The notes: generated by a model not told the origin, from the letters alone. Shown: positions 45,541 to 54,987, counted from the first letter of the stretch. The stretch: 64,000 nucleotides of DNA from Nostoc sp. 'Lobaria pulmonaria (5183) cyanobiont' (GCF_002949795.1 NZ_CP026692.1:2291501-2355500), one strand, 5' to 3'. Numbers and translations are program-made.

Positions 45541-45729
45541 TGCAGAGGGATGCATTGCCATTGCAGAGGGATGCATTGCCATTGCAAAGGGATGCATTGC
45601 CATTGCAGAGGGGCGCATTGCCATTGCAGAGGGGCGCATTGCCATTGCAGAGGGACGCATTGCCATTGCAGAGGGACGCATTGCCATTGCAGAGGGACGC
45701 ATTGCCATTGCAGAGGGACGCATTGCCAT
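45541..45729. repeat. 21-bp tandem array E (9 units)
   Basis: Exactly nine tandem 21-bp units of the type TGCAGAGGGATGCATTGCCAT (variants GGGATG, GGGGCG, GGGACG, and one AAAGG). When rotated, the unit matches the reverse complement of array B at 17 of 21 positions, so the two arrays share an origin. Four or more frames remain open across it, none with sign of being a gene. Confidence 0.95.
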
Positions 45730-45773
45730 TGCCAAATTTACAGCAGAATTCAAGTATTTGAACCACATCTGTT

Positions 45774-45801
45774 GTAGGGGCGCAAGGCCTTGCGCCCCTA
45801 C
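45774..45801. repeat. 28-bp perfect palindrome
   Basis: GTAGGGGCGCAAGG followed directly by its complement, a perfect 28-bp palindrome (45774-45801). It is of a class seen widely in cyanobacterial intergenic DNA and could fold into a 12-13-bp hairpin in RNA. Confidence 0.85.
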
Positions 45802-45881
45802 CGCGTGGTCTATTTACCTGAAAATAGCTGTAATTAGCTAAGAATTAATGAAATGCTAACTAAGTAGTGACAATCACATAT

Positions 45882-46100
45882 AGGACTCAGATTTGATTTG
45901 TGAAATATACGTAGGGGAGCCAGTGCGTTGCGGAGGTTCCCGACGCTCGATGACACGCTAACGCTGCGCTATCCGTTGTAGCAACTGGCGTTGCGTTATG
46001 CCTCTGGCTAACGTACCATCCGAAGACTTTGGTGTGTTATCGCGTAGCGTAACGCACCCTACGCATACTTAGAGTTTTTCATAAATCAAATCTGATTCTT
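45882..46100. mobile_element. MITE with AGGACTCAGATTTGATTT ends (219 bp)
   Basis: Ends AGGACTCAGATTTGATTT (45882-45899) and AAATCAAATCTGATTCTT (46083-46100) match at 16 of 18. The interior contains AGCCAGTGCGTTG...CAACTGGCGTTGCG, the same palindromic core as the element at 21881-22042, then a second repeat ending CGTAACGCACCCTACG. It encodes no transposase. TA occurs next to each end and may be the target duplication. Confidence 0.75.
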
Positions 46101-46273
46101 ATAGCAATGGTGAAATAGGACTTTTAGCTAGCTTTGATAGTCAATTTTTTCCAAAATATCTAAACAAAGCCTTAGCCCTATTTGCAACAAACTCTAACTC
46201 TGTATTATGCGTGAGCTATCAAATTTAGATGTAGCACTTGTAGCAATCGATGATTAGTACCTAATATTGACAG

Positions 46274-47929
46274 TTAACTACGAACTTTGGTGAGGATTTT
46301 TTGGGAATAGAACGAAGCTGATTCTTCGTTTTTGGCACAATCTTGGGCAAATTTAATCAAATGATGCCCGACAAGTCCAACGTGAATCAAGTTTTCAATA
46401 TCACCCGCTTTTAGTGCTGGCTTGGCCATTTTCCAGAAAGTCTGACGATAGTTACTAAATATGCCTATCCGCAGCAAAATATTCCCTAAATAAGTTAAAC
46501 CTTTGCGAATATTAGCCCCAGAAGTGCGAGCTGGGCTGTTAGGTACTTCGATGCGGTTTGGATAGGTGTGTTCCATGTTGTAAGCAAACCGCTCATATAA
46601 AAATTCTGGCTCATAAGCTGTTGTAATGCAGCGCCGCCACATCTCGATAACTTGCTCGTAGGGCATCAAAAACTCAACATTTGATTCGCGGCTTTCATCA
46701 AAGAGAAGTCGTCCTTCTGCTTCTAACCTCCGCCATAAAGGAGTTCTCGGTAAGGCATGAAGTAAGTTAATTGTCAACATGGGAATTTGCGATGCCCGAA
46801 TAAATTCGATAATTCGGTCTGCTGTTTCTGGTGTATCTGTATCTAAGCCGATGATGATTCCTGATACTACTTCCATGCCATAGCTATTTAAAACCTGAAT
46901 CGCTTTTAAGATTGGCATACTCAGATTTTGGTCTTTGGAAATCGCATGGAGAGCATTTGGTTCAGGTGTTTCGATACCGCAAAAGATGGTGCAGAAATAA
47001 GCTTCGCGCATCATCTCCAGCAGTTTGGGACTTTGAGCTAGGTTGAGCGTTGCTTCACAGGCAAACTGGATGGGATAACCATTGCGTTTTTGCCAGTCAA
47101 TCAGATGAGGAAGCAACTTCATGGCGGCGCGGCGATCGCCAACAAAGTTATCATCGACAAAATACACTGCTCCCAAATTGCCAGATTGTCGCATTGCATC
47201 TAACTCGGCGACTACTTGCTCTGGTGTTTTCATCCGGGGACTATTGCCGTAGAGTTCGGGAATATCACAAAACTCGCAGCGATAAGGGCAACCACTAGAA
47301 AACTGGACATTTGCCAAGAAATAATCATTGATATTCAGCAAATGATAAGCTGGGGTGGGAAACTCTGTTAGGGGCAAACGTTCCTTGGTTTCAAAGCGAA
47401 TTTGCGTTTGGGGACGTTGCGAGTTTTGGTCTAGATACTCGATCATGCGATCGCTTCCATCTCCCAATTCACCCAAATTTAAAATGTCGAACTCAGGATA
47501 ATATTCTGGACACCCAGATACCGAGGGGCCACCCACAACGGTAATTTTCCCGGCTCGATGGGCAAGTTCGTTAATTTGATTAATCTGTGGTTTTTGGATA
47601 TGCATTCCACTGACAATCACCACGTCAGCCCATTGGTAATCAGCCCTGGTTGCTGCTTTGACATTTTCATCAATAAACCGGACTTCCCATTCTTTGGGTA
47701 AGTAGGCAGCCACAATTAAAATACCTTGGGGTGGCATAAAAGCCCGGACATTACCCATGAGTGGGTAGGCGTGATGAAAAGTACCAAAGGAGCGGCTGTA
47801 TTTGGGAAAGATACACAGAATGCGTCGATGGTGCGAAGGAACGTAGCGGGTTCCTTGAGTCACAGGAGCGGTTTTAGAATCGGCCGCTAGATTAATTTGG
47901 TTCTCTAAAGACTTTAAATTCACAGTCAT
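46274..47929 (-). CDS. B12-binding radical SAM protein
   Basis: About 551 residues. Residues 30-190 form a cobalamin-binding-like Rossmann domain (MPPQGILIVAAYLPKEW, VVIVSGMHIQK, TVVGGPSVSG). The radical SAM barrel has the cluster motif in SSGCPYRCEFCDIPEL near residue 220, then YFVDDNFVGDRR, FCGIETPE and GIIIGLDTDTPE. The C-terminal 120 residues are of DUF4070 type. Members are often methyltransferases or unknown; HpnP-like C-methylation of hopanoids is one option but cannot be assigned. A GTG at 47941 is in frame; the ATG at 47929 is preferred. A 1-kb repeat-rich gap separates it from the SDR. Confidence 0.87.
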   Translation of the reverse strand: MTVNLKSLENQINLAADSKTAPVTQGTRYVPSHHRRILCIFPKYSRSFGTFHHAYPLMGNVRAFMPPQGILIVAAYLPKEWEVRFIDENVKAATRADYQWADVVIVSGMHIQKPQINQINELAHRAGKITVVGGPSVSGCPEYYPEFDILNLGELGDGSDRMIEYLDQNSQRPQTQIRFETKERLPLTEFPTPAYHLLNINDYFLANVQFSSGCPYRCEFCDIPELYGNSPRMKTPEQVVAELDAMRQSGNLGAVYFVDDNFVGDRRAAMKLLPHLIDWQKRNGYPIQFACEATLNLAQSPKLLEMMREAYFCTIFCGIETPEPNALHAISKDQNLSMPILKAIQVLNSYGMEVVSGIIIGLDTDTPETADRIIEFIRASQIPMLTINLLHALPRTPLWRRLEAEGRLLFDESRESNVEFLMPYEQVIEMWRRCITTAYEPEFLYERFAYNMEHTYPNRIEVPNSPARTSGANIRKGLTYLGNILLRIGIFSNYRQTFWKMAKPALKAGDIENLIHVGLVGHHLIKFAQDCAKNEESASFYSQKILTKVRS

Positions 47930-47941
47930 CGCAAATTTCAC

Positions 47942-48268
47942 CCTGGAAAACTGAGCAGGTAATTTGACAGTTTATTGACATAATTAGCTGTAATTCCAAC
48001 TAGCTTACCAAAGAAAGGCAGGAGGCAGAAGGAATTAGGAATGTATTTTTGCTCAAAGCAAAGTCCTAATGATTATAAATCGCCCTATCTTGCTTTGTGC
48101 CTGATTCATCGTCATATTTGAAGGGGAGTTTAACTGGTAAAATAGAAAATCTACCCTAGTAATGCAAATTTAATTGGTTGGCAAACAACTATTATGGAAA
48201 TCGCGGATGGGACATAAAAAGAGAGATTTTCATTTTTTGTTGTATCCAACTGGGTATAGGCATTTGTC
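47942..48268. promoter_or_regulatory. divergent promoter region
   Basis: A 340-bp AT-rich region lies between the divergent radical SAM and ABC exporter genes and must hold both promoters. A short AGGCAGGAGGCAGAAGGA run occurs near 48020. No defined operator is recognised. Confidence 0.4.
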
Positions 48269-49888
48269 ATGAATTTGATTTACTTTCTTTTGCGTTCTTC
48301 ATGGGGAATGGTAGCGATGGCGATCGCTACCGGATTTTTGAGTGGCGGTAGTAGTGCTGGCTTGATTGCCTTAATTAGTCATGCTGCAAGTAGCGGTACT
48401 GCTTCTCGTCTCACATCGATAATTTGGGGTTTTGCGGGGCTGGCAATAGTTGCATTAATTACCAGTATCATTTCTCAAGTGATGCTGATTCGTCTTTCTC
48501 AGAATGCAGTCTTACAATTACGGATGCATTTGAGTCGCCAGATTCTCGCTTCTGAATTGAGTCATCTAGAACGCTTAGGGAATCCTCGATTATTAGCAAC
48601 TTTAACAGAAGACATTCAGGCGGTGGCTAATGCTGTTTATCAGATGCCTTTCATTTTTATTAATTTAGCGATCGTCTTGGGTTGTATAACGTATATAACC
48701 TGGCTTTCTTGGTTAGTACTGCTGATGGTTTGTGGGATTTCAGTAGTTGCGATCGCTAGTTGTCAGTGGCTACTCAATAGAGGCGGGCAATTGCTGACCC
48801 TAGCTCGTGAAGATGAAGATCATCTATTTAAACATTTTCGCACCATCACTGAAGGAGTCAAGGAACTCAAACTAAACTACAGGCGGCGTGAAGATTTTTT
48901 AGAAGAAAAGCTGCAATCAACTGCTAACGAGTTCCGTCATCACAACGTTAACGGTCTAACCCTTTTTGCCGTAACTTCAAGCTGGGGTCAACTGATATTC
49001 TTTTTTGCTCTCGGTTTTGTTCTATTTGTACTGCCTAATCTGCTTACCATCAATCCCGAAACTCTCTCTGGCTACATTTTGACCTTCACTTACTTGGTGT
49101 TACCAATGGATAACATCATCAGTAAACTTCCTCTCTTAAGCAAAGCTAGCATTGCTTTACAAAAAATTGAGTCACTGGGTTTATCTCTAGCTAGTCGAAG
49201 TGAAATATCAACTGTTCCACCTGTTCTGAAATCTGACTGGCACAGCTTAAAATTTAAAAGTGTTACCCATACTTACTACACAGAGCAAGAAGACAATAGC
49301 TTTATTTTTGGCCCCATCGACTTGACACTGCATCCTCAAGAATTAGTCTTCATTGTCGGTGGTAATGGTAGCGGTAAATCTACATTAGCTAAACTAATTA
49401 CTGGGCTTTATGTCCCAGAAAACGGCGAAATCTGGTTTGATGATGAGTTAATTAGTGAAGAGAATCGAGAATGGTATCGCCAGCATTTTTCCGTAGTGTT
49501 TTCCGACTTTTATTTATTTGAAGAACTATTGGGATTAAAAAATTATCACTTGGATGCTCAAGCGACAAAATATTTACAACAACTGCAACTAGACCATAAG
49601 GTGAAAATTGAAAATGGACAAATTTCTACAACTGCTCTTTCTCAAGGACAACGAAAACGGCTAGCTTTACTCACAGCCTACTTGGAAGATCGACCAATTT
49701 ATCTATTTGATGAGTGGGCAGCCGATCAAGATCCAGTATTCAAGAAAATATTCTACACTCAACTTCTCCCAGAACTGCGATCGCGGGGTAAAACAGTGCT
49801 GGTGATTAGCCATGACGATCGCTATTTTCATTTAGCAGACCGAATTATCAAACTTGACTATGGAAAAATAGAGTACGATAAAACTTAA
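48269..49888 (+). CDS. PvdE/SyrD-type cyclic peptide ABC exporter
   Basis: A 539-residue half-transporter. Six helices (residues 10-290) are followed by an ATPase domain with Walker A VGGNGSGKSTLAKLI near residue 365, an unusual signature TALSQGQRKRLALLTAY (Gln in place of the common Gly), Walker B YLFDEWAADQDP (Trp-Ala-Ala in place of Ala-Thr-Ser) and switch LVISHDDRYFH. These variations are characteristic of the SyrD/PvdE group, which exports siderophore or lipopeptide precursors. No peptide synthetase is nearby. A DUF6737-like gene follows after 59 bp. Confidence 0.9.
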   Translation: MNLIYFLLRSSWGMVAMAIATGFLSGGSSAGLIALISHAASSGTASRLTSIIWGFAGLAIVALITSIISQVMLIRLSQNAVLQLRMHLSRQILASELSHLERLGNPRLLATLTEDIQAVANAVYQMPFIFINLAIVLGCITYITWLSWLVLLMVCGISVVAIASCQWLLNRGGQLLTLAREDEDHLFKHFRTITEGVKELKLNYRRREDFLEEKLQSTANEFRHHNVNGLTLFAVTSSWGQLIFFFALGFVLFVLPNLLTINPETLSGYILTFTYLVLPMDNIISKLPLLSKASIALQKIESLGLSLASRSEISTVPPVLKSDWHSLKFKSVTHTYYTEQEDNSFIFGPIDLTLHPQELVFIVGGNGSGKSTLAKLITGLYVPENGEIWFDDELISEENREWYRQHFSVVFSDFYLFEELLGLKNYHLDAQATKYLQQLQLDHKVKIENGQISTTALSQGQRKRLALLTAYLEDRPIYLFDEWAADQDPVFKKIFYTQLLPELRSRGKTVLVISHDDRYFHLADRIIKLDYGKIEYDKT

Positions 49889-49947
49889 TCTGTCAAAACA
49901 ATTCATAATTGTTAAAAGAATATTTGGAGTTTGACTAAATAAAACTA

Positions 49948-50178
49948 ATGTCTGAACAAAAGCCCATAAATCCTTGGAACTACAAACCTTGGTGGTGTCA
50001 ACCCTGGTCTATAGTTCTCACAGGTGTAACACTGATTGGTGGTAGCTGGTTACTATTTAAAACTATCTGGCTAACAGTTCTCGTTTCCATCCCTATAGGA
50101 ACGTGGATGGTATTTTTTGTGTTGTTTTGGCCACAACTAATGATTCGCAGTGGAATTTTGGAGTCGTATAAAGAGTAG
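49948..50178 (+). CDS. small membrane protein, DUF6737-like
   Basis: A 76-residue protein starting MSEQKPINPWNYKPWWCQPW. Two hydrophobic segments (about residues 22-38 and 42-62) predict an integral membrane protein with a short Trp-rich N-terminal arm. Its make-up fits a conserved cyanobacterial family that I recall as DUF6737; function unknown. It lies 59 bp after the ABC exporter in the same direction and may be co-transcribed. Confidence 0.75.
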   Translation: MSEQKPINPWNYKPWWCQPWSIVLTGVTLIGGSWLLFKTIWLTVLVSIPIGTWMVFFVLFWPQLMIRSGILESYKE

Positions 50179-50730
50179 TTTGAGCTTGATGTAATGCTGG
50201 AAATTAGTCCAGCGTGTTCAGAGATTCAGCATCTCAGATCGCGTCCAGCTAATTAGTTATAATTCCCGAATCTATGCAAAAATCTCAAAAACCCCTTCCA
50301 TCTAACCCCTATGGTCTTAACGATCGCTCTTTAACCGGACTCGTATCATCTCTGCGTAGACGTGCAGAGATGAGCAAGACTGTGCTGCATTAAGCGATCG
50401 TTCAAGCAAATTGTGAGAAGGGCGTTGCATAAATGCGGGATGAATTGGCGGTTGAAACCATTGGACAATTCGTTATAAATTGTGCGAAATCATCCCCTAA
50501 TTCAGCAATGCCGTGAGAAGAAGTTCTCCGAAACAGTTTCTAATCCTCGGAATTTAGGTATAAACAAATTAGTAGTATCAAAAACATCAATCTATGATAG
50601 AGAACTCTAACAATATAATAAGTTTTGATAATTTTTAGCTAAAATTGATATTTTTTAAGCTGGCTGTGGGCAAAAGACCTTGTAAGTATCTAGATACTTA
50701 GGGAATTTGCACAGGGAAAGTTAGGGTGAC
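50179..50730. other. 550-bp gap before the GGDEF gene
   Basis: The gap contains an inverted repeat (CATCTCTGC 50347-50355 with GCAGAGATG 50364-50372). It also has a stretch (about 50260-50340, TCTATGCAAAAATCTCAAAAACCCC) weakly similar to 58035-58110, suggesting a dispersed element. The part next to the GGDEF gene is AT-rich. No gene is seen. Confidence 0.45.
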
Positions 50731-51942
50731 ATGAACAACAGAGCAAACCAAAGGCATGAAGAACATCATGTAATAGAATATTTCTGTATATTCAACCGAA
50801 TGTTGATTTTCGTTGCAGAGATATTTATGTCACGCAGCCTTATTGCTGGAAAAATAATGCTGCGGTTGTTCCAAAATTTCCAGCGTCCCAAACTTTCCTG
50901 GCTAAGGCTTAGACACTCATCTGTGAAAACCCAAGCTGTTCCTCTACCTGACAATGAAGCAGAAAGGCTCAAAGCGCTGGCAGACTACAATATTCTAGAT
51001 ACCCTACCCGAACAAGCATTTGATGACCTAACTGCTATTGCTGCCTACATTTGTAAAACTCCAATTGCTTTAATTAGCTTAGTTGATAGCGATCGCCAAT
51101 GGTTTAAATCTAAGGTTGGACTAAAAAGTAGCGAAACACCTAGAGATGGGTCTTTTTGCTCCCATGCCATTCTTCAACCAGAGGATATATTAGTGGTTCC
51201 CAACGCCATTAAAGACGATCGCTTTAATAACAATCCCTTAGTCAAAGGTAATCCCAAAATTCGTTTTTATGCTGGTGTCCCTCTAATTACGCCTGATGGT
51301 CTTCCAATTGGGACATTGTGTGTTCTCGATACCATTCCTCATCACCTAAGTTACCAGCAGTTAGATGCACTGCGCCGCCTAAGTCGTCAGGCGATCGCTC
51401 AAATGGAACTCATTCAGGAAGTTCGTAACTGCAAACAAGCAGAGATCGAAGGAAGACAGTTATCGCTGACTGATGAACTCACAGGTTTGTATAACCGACG
51501 TGGTTTCTTCCTAATGGCTGCAAAGCAGTTGAAAAATGCTCACCGCATGAAAAAGTTTTGCTGGGTTATGTTCATTGATTTAGATGGACTAAAACAGATT
51601 AACGACACCCTTGGTCATGACATGGGAGATGCCTTGATTATTGATGCTGGTCGATTACTTAGGCAAAGTTTTCGGAACTCAGATATTATTGCCCGCTTGG
51701 GTGGTGATGAGTTCATTGTTTTCATTTATAGCTACTTTAAGGACGCTGATAGTATCCAAGCGCGTCTACAAACAAATATCGCTAACTTTAATCAACAGCA
51801 AAACCGTAGCTATAAACTTTCGATGAGTATGGGCATAGAGCGTTACTCACCAGAGAGCAATATGTCACTAGAACAACTAATTGCTAAGTCTGACGAATTA
51901 ATGTATGCTCACAAGCGTCTCAAACGGCAATCTCTTACATGA
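50731..51942 (+). CDS. GAF-GGDEF diguanylate cyclase
   Basis: Up to 403 residues. After a variable N-terminal part of about 70 residues come the NEAERLKAL linker, a GAF domain (about 80-220; FCSHAILQPEDILVVPNA and FYAGVPLITPDGLPIGTLC) and a GGDEF domain (about 245-400). The latter has DELTGLYNRRGF, the metal-binding IDLDGLKQINDTLGHDMGD and the signature ARLGGDEFIVF intact, so it should make c-di-GMP. The GAF ligand is unknown; a bilin-binding Cys is not evident, although FCSH resembles the light-stress SpoIIE/GAF group. Other possible starts are the ATGs at 50800 and 50827. Confidence 0.88.
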   Translation: MNNRANQRHEEHHVIEYFCIFNRMLIFVAEIFMSRSLIAGKIMLRLFQNFQRPKLSWLRLRHSSVKTQAVPLPDNEAERLKALADYNILDTLPEQAFDDLTAIAAYICKTPIALISLVDSDRQWFKSKVGLKSSETPRDGSFCSHAILQPEDILVVPNAIKDDRFNNNPLVKGNPKIRFYAGVPLITPDGLPIGTLCVLDTIPHHLSYQQLDALRRLSRQAIAQMELIQEVRNCKQAEIEGRQLSLTDELTGLYNRRGFFLMAAKQLKNAHRMKKFCWVMFIDLDGLKQINDTLGHDMGDALIIDAGRLLRQSFRNSDIIARLGGDEFIVFIYSYFKDADSIQARLQTNIANFNQQQNRSYKLSMSMGIERYSPESNMSLEQLIAKSDELMYAHKRLKRQSLT

Positions 51943-52289
51943 ATCATCCTGTCTGAAGATTAAGCAAGTAAGAGTAGTGCTAATAAAAATCGAGATTCGT
52001 TATTGAACATCAGATATTAATCTATTAAACAGCTAGTAGGCGTAGGTTGGGTTGAGTAATTTTGTTAATTATTGAATTTTGGTTTTCGTAAGTTTTTGAA
52101 ACCCAACATTTTAAGCGTGTCGTGCTACTACTATTCTTCCTAACCCAAGCGTATTGGGTTTAATTCTCCTTTTCTCCTTGAGAGAAGGTAACGCCAACGT
52201 GTATAATGTCGAAAGTTTTAGTCTGGGTCTAAATCCCATTAAATAACAGTCTTTAATTACGAATTACGAATTACGAATTACGAATTATT
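51943..52289. repeat. gap with AATTACG heptamers and small palindromes
   Basis: An inverted pair GTTGGGTT / AACCCAAC near 52046-52107 surrounds about 50 AT-rich bp. The AACCCAA-GCGTA-TTGGGTT palindrome (52142-52160) is the inverse of that behind trpC. Four tandem AATTACG heptamers (52255-52282) lie just beyond the thioredoxin stop. No gene is seen. Confidence 0.65.
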
Positions 52290-52880
52290 TTAATTTACCA
52301 CCTGGCTGCCATGACTGCGGGGATCATCTTGATTCGCCGTTGGTGCGACTGGGGCTGAAAATTTGGAAACTTTGCCGCTAGCTTGAGCGTAAGGGAGAGA
52401 GGAACCAGTAACCAAAGCTTCTAAGTTACTAGCCATAATCGTCCGGGGTTGATCGCCGATCGCTTCAGCTATGGTTTCCCCTTGCTGACTCAAAAATACA
52501 AAATGGGGAATCCCATCTACCCGATATCTCAGCATTTCCGGCAGCCACTTTGTGTTATCCACATTCAGCATGACAAAATTCATCTTGTCAGCATACTCTG
52601 TTTCTAACTGAGTGATATCTGGTGCCATTTTTTGGCAGACAGTACACCAATCAGCATAAAACTCTACTAAAGATGGTTTGCCGTTGCTGACGGCTACTTC
52701 TAATGGTGTGGAAGTCTCGCTTAACTTGGCTAGAGTTGCCGAGGTTGTTTCAGTTCGCAATCCTAAGACGAGGGAAACAGTAAGAGCGATCGCTACCATT
52801 ACAATTAAGAAATTTCTCAGACGCTTCCCAAATGTGGATTCAAGTTTTTCGGGAGAATTAATAGGTGAATCAGTACTCAT
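52290..52880 (-). CDS. membrane-anchored thioredoxin, TxlA/HCF164-like
   Basis: A 196-residue protein. One transmembrane helix (about residues 24-42, NFLIVMVAIALTVSLVLGL) is followed by a thioredoxin domain with the active site WCTVC in FYADWCTVCQKMAPDI near residue 80 and the cis-Pro segment YRVDGIPHFVFLS. The family (TxlA in cyanobacteria, HCF164 in plants) is anchored in the thylakoid membrane with its redox domain on the lumen side and helps assemble cytochrome b6f. It stands alone and follows, on the same strand, the cyanophycin synthetase-like gene. Confidence 0.9.
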   Translation of the reverse strand: MSTDSPINSPEKLESTFGKRLRNFLIVMVAIALTVSLVLGLRTETTSATLAKLSETSTPLEVAVSNGKPSLVEFYADWCTVCQKMAPDITQLETEYADKMNFVMLNVDNTKWLPEMLRYRVDGIPHFVFLSQQGETIAEAIGDQPRTIMASNLEALVTGSSLPYAQASGKVSKFSAPVAPTANQDDPRSHGSQVVN

Positions 52881-53076
52881 AACAGCATTATTAAAACTTA
52901 TTAGGCAATTTCTTCTTTAGTTTAGCTGACTCCAGGCACTCTATCATTTCTCTAGCTTTGGAAGCTTGAACTAGGAATTGGGCATGGGGCACAAGAGGCA
53001 GAGGGGAAAGAAAGACTTACTGCTACTTCTCCTCTGCTACCCTGCTCACCAATCCCAAAGCGCCTATTTACTTCAC

Positions 53077-54987
53077 TTACAAAATTGCTCCAGTTTCCTT
53101 CAAATAAACCCGCGTAAATGGTTCATCTTCACCCAAAGTATAATCTTCAATCAACCCTTTGCGACGAATAGAAATATCGTTGCCTTTTCTAATTATCACA
53201 GTCGAACCATCGAAAACATCCCGCACCAAAATCATCTCCGTTTCGGTGGGATTATCCAAAACTACGATATTACTATTCTGGTAAAATACGCCCTGTTCTT
53301 CGAGGATTTCTTCAGGGTACTCGGCAATTAGCAAATCAACTTTGGGATGACGCAGCAAAGTTTGGACATTACTGTTGTAATCTTTGCTTAATACTTTTTT
53401 CGAGCGATTCACAAAAACGGCATCACGACAAACAGCACCTATTGTCAAGTTGGGATTTTGCAAAAGGATATGGTCAATCGTTGCTTGTAGTTCTTCAACA
53501 GAGATTTTGTTAAAGGTAATAATTGGTATCCTGGCATCTGTACCCAACTCAAAAAAGGTTTCTAAAATATGAGAAGGCACATCAACACTTTCACCAACAG
53601 AAGGTTTAAGATGCATTAAAACGCCTGGTGCAGCATTGATTTCCAGGATGGCAAAGTTACTGGACTTCCAAGATTCTGCAAGACTTTTGGTGATAACATC
53701 AATTCCCAGGCAAGTTAGCTGAAAATGTTGGGCAATATCTTGCGCCAAGATAATATTGTCATCATGAACTGTCGAGGTTGCATCGATGCTCATACCTCCG
53801 GCTGAAAGATTGGCGACTTTACGCAGGTAAACAGTGCGTCCTTTCTCAATTACGCTGTCTAATGATAAGCGCTGTTCGTCTAGGTAGAGTTCCATCGCTT
53901 CATCGATCTGAATTTTACTCATCGGCGAAGTTGGCGTGTCTAAACGTGCAGGTTTGCGGTTCTCTTGGCGAATTAACTCTGCAAGCGTTAAGTGCCCATC
54001 ACCAACAACTGAGGCTGGACGGCGTTCTGTGGCGGCGACAAATCGACCATTGACACACAACAAACGAAAATCCGATCCTGTGATGCTTTTCTCAACAATT
54101 ATTCGGGTTTGCTGATTTTCGGGAATCGCTGCCAGTGAACGGTTATAAGCAGATATCAGTTCTTTTGAGTCTTGCACATCAGCCGTGACGCCAATTCCTT
54201 TGTGACCTATCACTGGCTTAACTGCCACTGGGTAGCCAATTTCTCTTGCTGCTGCCAAGGCTTCTTTCTCGGAAAAGACAATACTACCTTCAGGTACTGG
54301 GAAACCCAAGGTTTTTAAAAATGCTTTACAGTCATCTTTACGGGTCGTGAATTCCGAATCTAGATGGCTATCACAGTTAAATGTTGTTGCTATCCCCCGG
54401 ACGTGTTTTTTTCCCAAGCCGTATTGCATTAATCCTTCTTCCCACAAATAAAAGGCAGGAATACCTTTCTGATAGGCTGTTCGCAATAGGGCGTAAACTG
54501 TGGGCCCACCATAGACAGATGCGCGAAATCTATCTTGTAACCTCACCAGTTGCTCATCAAAGGCAAAGTCTTCGTCTTGGGTAATGGCTTCAAACCAATC
54601 CCAAACAAAGTAAATTACCTCTCTAGTTGTACGTTCATGTAGTGATTGGACGCTAATCCGCGTAAGATTTGGATATGGCTTAACACTCCAGCGGTTAAGG
54701 TGTAAATCCATGTCCAATTTTCCGGCTTCGGACACAACTTGGGCAAATAGATGAGCATAAGATTCGTAGGTTTGATCGCGAAGATTTGGATAGCGATCGC
54801 CAATGCTGGCAATATAATCTTCAATGGGCAAAGGCTCTCTAGAGTCAATTAGAGCAAAATCAAATACTAGTGCCCCTACATCTAAATAAGGGTTGGGCCC
54901 AAGGTAATGCTTGAAGTTGAAAATATCGAATACATCCGTCCTTCTAGCATTAATGCGGACTAATTCACTGCTTTTTTGTAGAACCAT
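53077..54987 (-). CDS. cphA2: cyanophycin synthetase, short CphA2 type
   Basis: A 636-residue protein. Residues 1-210 are the CphA N-terminal domain. Residues 220-490 are the ATP-grasp domain (VKPVIGHKGIGVT, SDFRLLCVNGRFVAATERRP, and ILEINAAPGVLMH for metal and ATP). The Mur-ligase-like part after 490 is only about 145 residues and has no GTNGKTT P-loop (ITFNKISVEEL in its place). Full CphA1 is near 875-900 residues, so this matches CphA2 of nitrogen-fixing cyanobacteria, which polymerises beta-aspartyl-arginine dipeptides with one ATP site. The assignment rests on architecture. A cyanophycinase gene follows on the opposite strand 0.9 kb away. Confidence 0.88.
   Translation of the reverse strand: MVLQKSSELVRINARRTDVFDIFNFKHYLGPNPYLDVGALVFDFALIDSREPLPIEDYIASIGDRYPNLRDQTYESYAHLFAQVVSEAGKLDMDLHLNRWSVKPYPNLTRISVQSLHERTTREVIYFVWDWFEAITQDEDFAFDEQLVRLQDRFRASVYGGPTVYALLRTAYQKGIPAFYLWEEGLMQYGLGKKHVRGIATTFNCDSHLDSEFTTRKDDCKAFLKTLGFPVPEGSIVFSEKEALAAAREIGYPVAVKPVIGHKGIGVTADVQDSKELISAYNRSLAAIPENQQTRIIVEKSITGSDFRLLCVNGRFVAATERRPASVVGDGHLTLAELIRQENRKPARLDTPTSPMSKIQIDEAMELYLDEQRLSLDSVIEKGRTVYLRKVANLSAGGMSIDATSTVHDDNIILAQDIAQHFQLTCLGIDVITKSLAESWKSSNFAILEINAAPGVLMHLKPSVGESVDVPSHILETFFELGTDARIPIITFNKISVEELQATIDHILLQNPNLTIGAVCRDAVFVNRSKKVLSKDYNSNVQTLLRHPKVDLLIAEYPEEILEEQGVFYQNSNIVVLDNPTETEMILVRDVFDGSTVIIRKGNDISIRRKGLIEDYTLGEDEPFTRVYLKETGAIL

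Noticed and set aside
9001..45729. CRISPR arrays considered for the five repeat loci
   Set aside because: Units are 21 bp and directly adjacent with no spacers, and no cas genes are present.
45461..45841. Five overlapping open frames over array E
   Set aside because: Open in many frames at once, which is expected of the repeat and not of a gene.
46274..47929. Assignment of the radical SAM protein as hopanoid methylase HpnP
   Set aside because: Domain order fits, but many B12 radical SAM families share it and no hopanoid genes lie nearby.
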